The notes under the pieces were generated by a model. That model was not told where the DNA came from and ran no database searches. It saw only the letters and a program-made list of their open reading frames with translations. From assembly GCA_905182995.1 (NCBI GenBank), contig CAJJDP010000152.1, positions 1 to 64,000 of the forward strand: a stretch of DNA of 64,000 nucleotides, given 5' to 3'. Shown one piece after another: positions 46,457 through 56,961 of this stretch. Both the position numbers and the translations under genes were made by a program. The stretch is from Paramecium octaurelia (Eukaryota > Ciliophora > Oligohymenophorea > Peniculida > Parameciidae). Position 1 is the first letter of the stretch. Each line of letters begins with the position of its first letter.

Positions 46457-47631
46457 ATTAAAGTAATTAAAATATAGTGAATAGACATGGATTTCAGTGC
46501 AAAACAGGAATAAATTATTATCAAATCGGAGTTGCAATACTCTACATTGGACACTACTTGATAATCTTATTTCAAACCTTGGATTATGTAAAAATATTAA
46601 TTCAAAGTTATAAGAATCAACTTTGGATTTTGGTTACGATTTTCTCATTTATTATCTCGATATTTTGGTTTGTCACCACAACAATAGATCCCACTGATCG
46701 GGAGATTTACATTTAGCAGAAACTCAAAGAAAAGAAGTAATGAACGATAATTTAAAAATGATAGAGTGAAATACGAGACTAAATTGAATTGCTATTGCAA
46801 GGTATGTCAAGCTTATGTAAAGGCACCGTCAAAGCATTGCAAATAGTGCAACAGGTGTACAGAACTCTTCGATCATCATTGCATTTGGTTGAATAATTGC
46901 ATTGGGTTAAGAAATTATAAATATTTCTTTATATTAATAGTACTTTTAGAATTTTATTTAATTACTGTACTAATTATTTCAATATTTGTCAACAAGATAC
47001 TTAGCTATATATACATGGGACTCACTATTATTTTGATGATTCCCGTCACCTTTTTACTAGTCATGCATATCTACTTTAGATGCAAGAATATGACAACCTA
47101 CGATTATGTATTAAGCAGAAGGAAAATCGACTAGAAGAGCTCCTAAGACAAGTAGTAAGATGGTACATCAAACCAAACAAATCTGCAAACCAACATCATC
47201 TCTAGAAACTTTCTTCAACAAACCAACATCAACGTATAGACTGCTCCTCCGAAACCCAATCTAATCAAAAAAGTGATAGATTGGGATCAGGAGGAGGCAG
47301 ATGTGGAAGAAGGAGACAGCTATCATGCTAAAGAACCATTGCCATTGCCTAGTTCGAAGAGTAGTGCCAGATAAATGGATTCTTAGTGTAACTCTGCTCA
47401 CAAGATGTCTTGTCCCAATACTCTCAGGTAAATTTATTAAAACTCATTGATAGAGGTAATATATCCACAATTCAGTTGACTGAAACCAAACCAATCCGAT
47501 CTTTGTTTAATGTGAAAGATTTTTAATAAATGATTGAAAATTAATTGGTGAACAACGTTAATGAGGGTTCCATCATTTAATTTGATTCAAAACATTCACA
47601 AAAGACTAATCAGATTGAGATCAATATATGA
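46453..47631 (+). CDS. DHHC-type protein S-acyltransferase
   Basis: 374 aa with introns 46737-46764 and 47428-47453. Four membrane spans: two before ([38 protein letters not shown]) and two after ([37 protein letters not shown]) the cytosolic Cys-rich domain [20 protein letters not shown]...[17 protein letters not shown], which carries the catalytic D-H-H-C. A T-T-x-E-like motif after the last span reads NMTTYDYV. The long tail is Gln/Ser-rich. These enzymes attach palmitate to Cys on cytosolic proteins. Its ATG 46453 overlaps the TGA of the previous gene (ATGA). The sequence from 46610 on is repeated after the N at 48006. Confidence 0.9.
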
Positions 47632-48005
47632 AAAAATTTGAGTTTAAATATATTATCCATCCCCAAAAATTTACTTCAGATTATCTAAAGACGAATGGTT
47701 TCTAATATTATTTATAAATTATGTAATAAAATGAAAATGATTCTTAACACGATGATCCTTAACCATTGCAAGAGGAAACCAAAGAACAATAATAACTTGA
47801 AAATAATATGGAGGTTAACACAAACTAAGAACAACAAAATGAAACTGACAAATAAAATGAGCAATTAAATGTTACTTCCTAATTTCCAAATCACGAATAG
47901 TAAGAAGTGAATAATGAAAAAACTGTGATGGACACTGAGTAATAGGGTGATGTGAAAGAGACCCCAAATAAGAAAGAGGAGATCATCAAATAAGAACAAG
48001 CAGAA
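46610..48005. repeat. direct repeat D, copy 1 (1,396 bp), before N 48006
   Basis: Identical by eye to 48007-49402 at an offset of 1,397, ending at the N at 48006. It covers most of the DHHC gene and the start of the coiled-coil gene. Probable contig overlap. Confidence 0.9.
47721..48005 (+). CDS. Q/E/K-rich coiled-coil protein, truncated duplicate
   Basis: First 95 codons of the gene that is complete at 49118-51013, cut at the N. Confidence 0.6.
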
Positions 48006-48006
48006 N

Positions 48007-49402
48007 ATAAGAATCAACTTTGGATTTTGGTTACGATTTTCTCATTTATTATCTCGATATTTTGGTTTGTCACCACAACAATAGATCCCACTGATCGGGA
48101 GATTTACATTTAGCAGAAACTCAAAGAAAAGAAGTAATGAACGATAATTTAAAAATGATAGAGTGAAATACGAGACTAAATTGAATTGCTATTGCAAGGT
48201 ATGTCAAGCTTATGTAAAGGCACCGTCAAAGCATTGCAAATAGTGCAACAGGTGTACAGAACTCTTCGATCATCATTGCATTTGGTTGAATAATTGCATT
48301 GGGTTAAGAAATTATAAATATTTCTTTATATTAATAGTACTTTTAGAATTTTATTTAATTACTGTACTAATTATTTCAATATTTGTCAACAAGATACTTA
48401 GCTATATATACATGGGACTCACTATTATTTTGATGATTCCCGTCACCTTTTTACTAGTCATGCATATCTACTTTAGATGCAAGAATATGACAACCTACGA
48501 TTATGTATTAAGCAGAAGGAAAATCGACTAGAAGAGCTCCTAAGACAAGTAGTAAGATGGTACATCAAACCAAACAAATCTGCAAACCAACATCATCTCT
48601 AGAAACTTTCTTCAACAAACCAACATCAACGTATAGACTGCTCCTCCGAAACCCAATCTAATCAAAAAAGTGATAGATTGGGATCAGGAGGAGGCAGATG
48701 TGGAAGAAGGAGACAGCTATCATGCTAAAGAACCATTGCCATTGCCTAGTTCGAAGAGTAGTGCCAGATAAATGGATTCTTAGTGTAACTCTGCTCACAA
48801 GATGTCTTGTCCCAATACTCTCAGGTAAATTTATTAAAACTCATTGATAGAGGTAATATATCCACAATTCAGTTGACTGAAACCAAACCAATCCGATCTT
48901 TGTTTAATGTGAAAGATTTTTAATAAATGATTGAAAATTAATTGGTGAACAACGTTAATGAGGGTTCCATCATTTAATTTGATTCAAAACATTCACAAAA
49001 GACTAATCAGATTGAGATCAATATATGAAAAAATTTGAGTTTAAATATATTATCCATCCCCAAAAATTTACTTCAGATTATCTAAAGACGAATGGTTTCT
49101 AATATTATTTATAAATTATGTAATAAAATGAAAATGATTCTTAACACGATGATCCTTAACCATTGCAAGAGGAAACCAAAGAACAATAATAACTTGAAAA
49201 TAATATGGAGGTTAACACAAACTAAGAACAACAAAATGAAACTGACAAATAAAATGAGCAATTAAATGTTACTTCCTAATTTCCAAATCACGAATAGTAA
49301 GAAGTGAATAATGAAAAAACTGTGATGGACACTGAGTAATAGGGTGATGTGAAAGAGACCCCAAATAAGAAAGAGGAGATCATCAAATAAGAACAAGCAG
49401 AA
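48007..49402. repeat. direct repeat D, copy 2
   Basis: Second copy of 46610-48005. Positions 48007-49028 repeat the DHHC gene without its 5' end (catalytic motif included). From 49118 the sequence continues unbroken into the complete coiled-coil gene. Confidence 0.9.
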
Positions 49403-51013
49403 AATGAGTAAGAAAACATAAACAAAGCTAAGTTAAGTAAGCAAAATACAATCAATAACCAAAATCAGGATCCCTCTCCTTCTAATAATACCACCATCTA
49501 ATAGGACAATACCTAACAGAATAATAAAGTGAATTAATAGGAGTAGCAATAGACTAAGGAGTAAAAACAATAGGAAAAGAAGGGGGAGGAGAATGATTAA
49601 GAAAATTAGGGATAAAGAAAAAATTAAAAAAAGAAGACGACCAAAAGGAGAACTACAAAAGTTGAAATCTAAGAAACTTAAGAAAAGAACAATCCACCTT
49701 AATCGAGCACTAATATTAACGAGGAGAAAGAAAAAGAAGAGTAAGAATAAATTTAGCAAAAAATTGAAGAATAAAAGTAAAAAGAAGAATTGCAGAGAAA
49801 ATAGGAATAAGAATAGTAACAATAATTATAAAGATAAAAATAGTTGGTTGATAAAGTTTATAAGGACCTGATTTTTCCCCTTAAGAGATCTTAAAATAAA
49901 AATGGTAAAAAATTAGATTCTAGCTTTGAAATTTAAAGCGAAAAATTTACCCTAGAGTTGGTAAGGTGTAAAAGTGCAAAAAGATATTAAAGAGAAAGAA
50001 AGCCAAGAACAAGAAGTGCTATTAATTAGGAGCTATTAGACTTTTACAATAAAATCAATCCTCAACAACATAAAGATCAAAGCAAAATGACTCCAAATAC
50101 ATTACAAAGGTTAAAAAAATAATAGGAATTAGAATAGATGAAGAAAGATTGCGAAAGATTGGAAGAATAACAAAATTAATAATAAAATGCCTTCTCTTAA
50201 CCATAAAAAGAGAACAAATCTAAAACTCAGAATAAATAAAGGGCTTCAACTTAGGCCAAGAAGAAATTGGAAGTCATTGTGAGAAAACGTAAAAAGATTA
50301 AGATTAGAAATGGTCTTAGAGAAAGAATGCTAATTGACAAAGATAAGGATTCTTAATTGAAGGCCTTAGATTTCATTAGAAAAATGCAATAGAATAGAAT
50401 GGCAGCAGAATAAAAAAGATAAGAATAACTTGAAAAGATTACTAACAAAATTTCAAGTGACATCGAAAGTTTAAGATAAGGCAGTCAAATATATAAGTAG
50501 GAGTAATAAAAATAAAAACGAAAATAAGCATTGGAATAAATTACAAAACAAGAATAAAAAAGGTATGAAATGATGGTAGAACAACAGAGAAATGAAAAAT
50601 TTGTGAGAGAATTAAAAGAAAAGTCTGCAGTCAGCAGTCATTATAGTGTCAAAAAATTGGCATTAGGTTATTCACCCTCTCTTGTTACAGAATTAGAAAA
50701 TGGATAAATCTAAATTGAATAAAGTATTGATACAAATAGAAAAATAAATGAAAATCAATTTTTACTTAAAGAAGAATAGAAATAAAAGATAAAAGAGAAT
50801 AAAATGAAATAATAAGATTATAGCAAGTAAGTAAGTTTGTTACATTTTCCTAAAGTAAACAACAAGAAAAACTATGAATTGCTTAACGAATATCTCTCTA
50901 CTGAAAATAAGGAAGCCTTGCCTTAAATTAAATAAAAACGAAAAAAGGCTTGGTAAATAGAATAAGAATTGATGTAAAAGAAGCATCAAAATAACGAATA
51001 ATTGAAGGAATGA
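49118..51013 (+). CDS. Q/E/K-rich coiled-coil protein (631 aa)
   Basis: Intronless ciliate-code ORF from ATG 49118 (MQQNENDSQHDDPQPLQEET) to TGA 51011-51013. The first ~250 residues are low-complexity Gln/Glu/Asn/Lys with basic clusters (NQKKKTTKRRTTK). A more ordered stretch follows (KVYKDLIFPLKRSQNKNGKK, LELVRCKSAKRYQRERKPRT), then long coiled coil (EEQNKQRASTQAKKKLEVIV..., AEQKRQEQLEKITNKISSDI). No signal or membrane segment. Very high UAA/UAG use for Gln is expected here. Function unknown; basic and coiled regions would suit a cytoskeletal or basal-body protein, which is inference. Confidence 0.78.
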
Positions 51014-51297
51014 TTATAATTTTATCAAAATTTATACAAAATACAGTATTTTTATAAAAACCCCATTATTGTTTGGACACGATATACTACTGAAAATAAA
51101 TATTGTTATATGGAAAGAGTTTTCCATTAGAGTGTGAACATATACATTGAGAATTAAATTAGCAATTCTTTTGATTTTAATATATTCATTCTGTTTTAAA
51201 TTAAATAAATTTAAAGTTTGAATAAAAAGGAATGGAGATGAGAATTCTTGTTAAATATTAAACATTAATGTACTATTTAATATGCATTTGATTTAAA

Positions 51298-51609
51298 TCA
51301 CTTTTTTTATGTATTTTTAACTTTTGGTTAAGCCTATGTTCCTGCTCTGAAACCATTCTTTGCTCTTCTAGCAATAGATTTCAAATATCTCATTCTTCCT
51401 GTTCCTGTTGATCTTCTTCTGGCGACTTTCTCTCCCCATCCGCTGTCTATTATTCAATTAATGAATTTACAAAGTCTCAATCTTGCAGCTGGATATCCGC
51501 ATGATGCACATCTATTTTTTTAAATATGGAAAGTCTATCTGCCACATCTTTTACAAAAAGTATGAGTCTTTTGATGTCTCTTACCGATTGCTGGAGTACC
51601 TCTTGCCAT
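51298..51609 (-). CDS. RPL37: 60S ribosomal protein eL37
   Basis: 95 aa; ATG complement 51607-51609, one 24-nt intron at 51447-51470 (it contains an in-frame TGA), stop complement 51298-51300. The protein starts [20 protein letters not shown] and has the zinc finger C-x2-C...C-x2-C ([19 protein letters not shown]), then [20 protein letters not shown], all diagnostic of eukaryotic L37 of the large ribosomal subunit. Length matches the family (about 90-97). It is divergent from a zinc-ribbon gene with 83 bp between starts. Confidence 0.96.
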
Positions 51610-51692
51610 TGAAATTTTAATAAAAGATTTAATTAAATATAAAAGTCATCACTAAATGAGATAATCCATTATTATTTATTTAATTTCTTTTT

Positions 51693-51910
51693 ATGGACAT
51701 TCCCCTTACAACCATTATTTTGATGAATCCTAATGGAACTATTTAAATTGGTACTCAACCCTGGTTTAAAGGCAAAAAGGTGATGAAATGTTACTAGTGT
51801 CAGTAATCAATTCAATTATGTTTAGAAGTAATATTGTTTTTGAAGGCAAATATAACTAAATTAAATGCACTAAATGCAACACAGTTAATCAAGTGCCGGT
51901 AATCTAATGA
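51693..51910 (+). CDS. LSD1-type zinc-ribbon small protein (64 aa)
   Basis: ATG 51693, 23-nt intron at 51803-51825, TGA 51908-51910. The spliced C-terminus is WFKGKKVMKCYQCQ-SNIVFEGKYNQIKCTKCNTVNQV: two CxxC pairs about 17 residues apart, the spacing of LSD1-like zinc ribbons. The N-terminus is short and hydrophobic then polar (LTTIILMNPNGTIQIGTQ). The metal site is clear; the cellular role is not. In ciliates many proteins carry this ribbon. Confidence 0.7.
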
Positions 51911-53632
51911 TTCATTTTATTTATGTTACAATCAACTATCAAAACAACTATAGAATTCATATTTAATACATATAAGTCTCATTAAATCAATTAATTTTTC
52001 AAACATAATATATAAACAATGTAAATACTCAGATTTCTAGAATTCACTTAGAAATAAGATTTGATATTGCAGCAAAGCAATTAAATTGTTTTTATTGTTA
52101 CAACATAATTAATAGACTACCTATTTATTATTAACATATATTTCGATCCTAATCTTATGAATGAACTTTCCTTACTTTAAGCTTAATAATCAAATCAGAA
52201 AATGTTTACCAATACTCAGATTAACATTGAATTCAAGTAGACCCTTTTATTAAACCCTTTCATATTTATCATAATCTCCAGTATTCCTATCAATTGGTCT
52301 AAATATAAAAAAATTGTTTTATAAAGTATTTAATCTTTCTTTGCTTGAATAATTTCTACATGCAATTATTTAATTCATTTATTTTTAAGAGATATTTTGA
52401 TAAAATATAGATCAATATACATCTTAATTAATTTAGTCTAATTGGCACTCATTTAAAGGATATATAAAGATAAAAATATGTGGGTTAAATAAATTTCTAG
52501 AAATTAGTTATAAAATATATATTATATGCATATATTAAGTATGATTTTTTTAAATCATAATATCTAAATTTAAAAAATCAAGTCAAATTATAGATAATGA
52601 ACAATAACAAAAGTTAAAGCTAGAAGTATTAAATTGTTGAGAGGCATATTACAAATAAAAATTTACAATTAAAGATAAAGATAAAGGGGTTGATGAGCAT
52701 TTCAAATTATTTTGGAAAATAAATATGATAATTGATATTCCATGTTAATAATTCTTAATCTCTAAGAAAACAGTAAACGAGCGACTTTAATACCTCACAA
52801 TAAGAAAATATTACCCCTTGAAATTGATAAATTGTGTTCATTCCTAAATACGAATAAATAAAATCTAATGAGAGAACATATATATCCGCTTAATAATCTA
52901 AAAACCAAATTTACGTGACAAACAGTAGGTAAATTAAAAGTAAAGTTGATATTACGAATAAGGAAAATTAACCTTAAAGGTTATACAATACTTTAAAATG
53001 TCAATTTTTTTTTTGATAAATTTTGAATAGCAAATTCAATCATTAAATCATATTCTATAATATCAAACTCCTCTTTCTAATACCACATAGACAAGAGTAC
53101 ATTTTCCAGTGTTTACAAAATACTATCATATAATATATTAAATTTTGTAATTAATTATCCTAATATAATTTGAATATTTAAAACCTTCAAGATATATAAT
53201 TGCTTTTGTAAATTAAATTGTTGAAAAACAGGCTTGATCAATAATCCTCTTCTCAGGAACACATGAAAAAAGGAAAATAGAACAGTTTTGGATCCTTCGA
53301 TGGAGGAACTCAAAGGTGAGACCTTGATATAATTTGATACTGTGATTTAATTCAATTGGTGAGTACTTTTGATATTTTGATATTTTTGGAGATTGATGGA
53401 CTTATAAATGAAGAAAAACCTCTTTTAGTATAATATTTTATAATAAAATGTTTTTTAAGGGTTGTTATTTTGTATTTTTGAATAATATCAATATTTTCAT
53501 TCCTATTTTACCTTTTTACAGATTTCTTCTTGTTCATGGTATGCTTTAAACGAAACAGCCAATTCATAACAACGTTATTTCATTGACGAAATCCAAGGTA
53601 CTCTTTTGTATGTGGATATTTTCTATGTAAAT
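51911..53632. other. 1.7-kb AT-rich region without a supported gene
   Basis: Extremely AT-rich. A TGA-free + frame spans about 52210-52730 but its translation is Ile/Asn/Lys/Phe-rich without motifs, as chance frames are here. A short, more GC-rich patch at 53285-53320 (FGSFDGGTQ in one frame) looks like a scrap of a coding sequence. Nothing else seen on either strand. Confidence 0.4.
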
Positions 53633-54554
53633 TCAATTGATAAATAATACATCGATTTATCCAGAAGCAATAAATTTTAAGACTTGTTTGGCCATATTTT
53701 GAATTTTTTCATTATTTTCTTGATCCCAAATTTCATCAAAATGTTCTAAGGGATTAAGTGGGAATTTTTACCAAGATAAGAGAGGTAGCCCTCGTAAAAT
53801 TTTTCAGAAGAAAAAATTTTCTTTAAATAAGAGGTATTCATGGTTTTATTGGAAGACTCGGACCTAAAGGGAATTAATTCTTCAATATTTTCATTGGTAG
53901 AAAAATATTCTTTATAGAATACTTTTTCGATTTCATAGGCGCTCATTGTCAACTCGTTTAAGTTCATCTTTTGTTTAAGGAATTTAAAGCATTTCCTTAG
54001 TATGAATTTAATTTATTCCTCTTTTGTCTTTTTCTAATTTTGATAGCGATTGATCAGTGATTCTATCAATCCATCATCTATTCTAGTCAAGATCTAAAAT
54101 AATATTTTATCAAAATTTTTATATACTTTATATTTATTTTTCTCATTGTCGTCCAATTCCTTGATTTCCTCTTTGCAGAGATATTCCAATAATTATTTGA
54201 GTTCCCAGAGTATTTCGTCTTGTGTAAATTGTTTCAGAATTTCATTCTCCTTCTTTTATTTGGGTAAAACTCTTTCTGATTGACTTTTCTTCGTTCGAAT
54301 GTCAGGCTATTGTACTATCGGTATTGTTCTTTGAGATGATTAAGAAAGAAGAGATATATGTTGAAGAGGATTGAGTGATGGTATTTATAGATTGGGTTGG
54401 TTGGTAATATTGCTTTAGAGTGCACAAAGTAAATGTAAATACTAAGGTTAGGGATGTAGGAGTATACTTGTATCTGTTGAAGTTATTACAATTATTGTAA
54501 TTAGGGACAATATTAAAGTTATGGTAAAGTGGGAATCTATTAGAATGGATTCAT
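53633..54554 (-). CDS. hypothetical protein (289 aa)
   Basis: ATG complement 54552-54554; introns 54442-54467 and 53746-53771 (both 26 nt); stop complement 53633-53635; length divisible by three. The N-terminal ~80 residues are Gln/Pro/Leu/Ser-rich and disordered (MNPFQQIPTLPQLQYCPQLQ). The rest is a charged helical domain: KKENEILKQFTQDEILWELK, QIKFILRKCFKFLKQKMNLN, FRSESSNKTMNTSYLKKIF and, after the second intron, HFDEIWDQENNEKIQNMAKQ. No membrane segment. The C-terminal block (RKCFKFL ... NKTMN..Y.K..F.S..F) looks like a conserved module, but I cannot name it. Confidence 0.75.
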
Positions 54555-54685
54555 GTAAAAAATTAAATATTTGATCAATGTTTTTGGATTCAACCTAAAA
54601 TACACGGATATTGTTAAATTAAATAAAACTGAATCTAAAATGAATCATAATATTAATCTTCTTGATAATAATTTTATATATTTCA

Positions 54686-56159
54686 TCATAAATGAAACTC
54701 TTTCAAATATTATAATTTTTTCAATTCTTATTTAATTCTCTCCAAATATTCATTATTGTGGAATTTCGTATCCATGGCATCAAATATAAACTGATTCAAA
54801 AATTTAATTTTTCCCAACTCTTCCTCTAATCCAATAATCTTCTGCATAGGAGTTTATCTAAATTATATAATATATAAAAATACGAAATATCAATTTATAA
54901 GGTTCTCAGATTTTATAATTTACTCAAATTACTACAATTCAACTCTTCTACTTATGTCTTAGAAATAAGTATTTATAAGAATCGCATAAGCTTTAAATCT
55001 CCTATTTGATCCATCAATTTATTGACTGAGTTGAGATTAGTGTCATTCAAATCCAAAATCAAACTCTTCATCTATGCTTATTAGGGTATGGCATCAAGCA
55101 CACTTTAATCAAAATTCTGATTGGCAGATATTCTTAGATGCTCGAGCTTTTGAATGCTGTTCAAAATTCTGTGTAATGTAAGACTGCTAATCGAAGTGTC
55201 CTTAAAATTTAGTGACAATGATTTCAAGGCTGTCAAATACCCAATTTTTTAGAATAAATTGTCTGCCTAAGTCACTTTGGTGTTGCTAAATTAAATGTTG
55301 AGGTATTCTAGATTCTGTAGCTATTTCAACAGATCACCTAATTGATCTATGTTATTTAGATTTGTGTTATTGAAGGTAAGTGTCAAATGACAGAGGTTAG
55401 TGCAAAAACTGATTCCTTGCATCAAGTCAAATAGGTTTTCCATTTATAAATCATCCAATTTGATTGTTAATTAGAGCAACTTGCTTAGTTTTCTTATGCC
55501 AGATCCAAGGGGAGCCAAATCAGTAACTTGAGTGCCTGCAAAATCCAAATGCAATTCTTCTAGATGCTATAATTTGGAGATATTGAGTGTAAATTGCTCT
55601 ATGTTATTTAGTTGCGTATGTCTAAATGAATATATTAAATTACCCTGCAAAGAGAGTTAAGGATTTGAGTTAAGTAAACAAATGAACATCGAATAACTTG
55701 ATAGATGTTATATGAGTTTTATTGAAGTTCAGATAGATCGATTCTAATTGAATATTTTAATTTAAAACTTGAATTACGTTTGAAACATCAGTAATTTGAG
55801 TGTTAGATAAATCTAAATGAAATCTAGTCAGTGTTGTGATGTGTGAGGGTATAATGTTGGAATCATTGACTTTTGTATTCCTAATGTATAATAAGAATGA
55901 CAGTGTACTGTGCTTGTATTTTGAGTACATCAAAGATTTCACTCCCTTAGATTGCATCTCTGAGTGGTGTGATATCACCAATGTTGGGATCAATGAAACT
56001 CAATTGAAGCTTTTATAATGAGAAGTATCTTGACAATATCAACATTTGTTCATAAACTTCGTCTTAATTGTGGAGTATCCAATCAATTTCTTTTTTTTCA
56101 GAATCTTCCTTGAATTACTCAATTTTTTCTCTAATTTCACGTGTTGATTTATTTCCCAT
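54686..56159 (-). CDS. leucine-rich-repeat protein, possibly N-myristoylated
   Basis: ATG complement 56157-56159, stop complement 54686-54688. Introns include a 22-nt one before HTQLNNIEQF, a 26-nt one near 54855-54880, and one near the 5' end that I could not fix (19 or 40 nt both restore the frame; expected residue ~65). The body is a row of about ten LRRs of ~30 residues: TLTRFHLDLSNTQITDVSNV, HLEELHLDFAGTQVTDLAPL, NLCHLTLTFNNTNLNNIDQL, ALKSLSLNFKDTSISSL, MKSLILDLNDTNLNSV. The N-terminus MGNKSTRE has Gly2 and Thr6, a fair N-myristoylation signal. LRR solenoids bind proteins; the partner is unknown. Confidence 0.78.
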
Positions 56160-56311
56160 CTAAATTAATTTAAAAATAATAATAATATAAAGCATTACTA
56201 ATATATGAAATGACATGCAATAATTATTATTTTATTCGATTGATTTAATTAGGATATTAGACAAATTACAAACTGATTTACTTTCATTCTTTTTTTAAAT
56301 TAATTAAAAAG

Positions 56312-56542
56312 ATGTCCAAGAAAATGACATTTCATTAGATCATCGGTGGAATTGGAGATTTACATCACCAAACAATTTTGTCACCTCTTAATTAAGCATC
56401 TGCTAAAAGGTTAAAGAAGGTCACCTTCTACAACGAAGCACTTTATCTTGAATTCAGAGCTACTGACAGTCCAACTAAGGTCAATTCCACTCTTCAAAAA
56501 CATTTTTCAACAAGATCACTCTCAGCTATTACCTAACCTTGA
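56312..56542 (+). CDS. small hypothetical protein (76 aa)
   Basis: Intronless ORF from ATG 56312 to TGA 56540-56542: MSKKMTFHQIIGGIGDLHHQ..., then AKRLKKVTFYNEALYLEFRA. Balanced composition and higher GC than its flanks support coding. No domain recognised, no signal peptide. Divergent from the LRR gene (152 bp between starts). Confidence 0.6.
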
Positions 56543-56630
56543 CATAAGAAATGATTATTATTTACATAATAAGTTTCATCTCACATATTCATTTCATTTC
56601 TAATCAAAATTTAAGCACTAATCAAATCTG

Positions 56631-56831
56631 ATGATTCATTAGGTGATGACTCTATTAGAAAATCTAGAATAACCATATGCCGAATAAGAAATCCATAATT
56701 GTCACAAATCGTCTCTAATCATCTAAATTGAATAAAATTATCCTGAAATTACTATTGAGAGTAGGGTTTATGAATTTCAAAGGAATTTCAAGAAAAGATA
56801 GAATTTTTTTGTCCTTTGTTTTCAGCAGTGA
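56631..56831 (+). CDS. small hypothetical protein (66 aa)
   Basis: Intronless ORF ATG 56631 to TGA 56829-56831: MIHQVMTLLENLEQPYAEQE, with HNCHKSSLIIQIEQNYPEI and VYEFQRNFKKRQNFF. Coding-like composition in an AT-rich setting. The real start may be the second Met (56646). No family recognised. Confidence 0.5.
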
Positions 56832-56961
56832 ATTGTGAAAAAAATACCAAAGATAAAGTAAATTGATAAGGTATATCACAAAAATATATAATACATAGAG
56901 TATTATTGGTTTTCAGTTTTAGTTGAATTGTAAAGATGTTTTTAATAAAATTTTAATATAA

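Noticed and set aside
46457-46467. 15-nt GT-AG segment that would fuse the papain-like and DHHC genes
   Set aside because: Too short compared with the 20-33-nt introns seen elsewhere; the overlap is reported as a finding instead.
49433-49822. 129-aa hydrophobic minus-strand ORF (poly-Leu/Phe)
   Set aside because: It is the complement of the Lys/Glu/Gln-rich coiled coil; AAG/GAA repeats read backwards give Leu/Phe runs that mimic membrane spans.
52210-52730. TGA-free plus frame of about 170 codons
   Set aside because: In DNA this AT-rich, TGA-free runs are frequent; the translation lacks motifs and has an Asn/Ile/Lys/Phe bias like spacer DNA.
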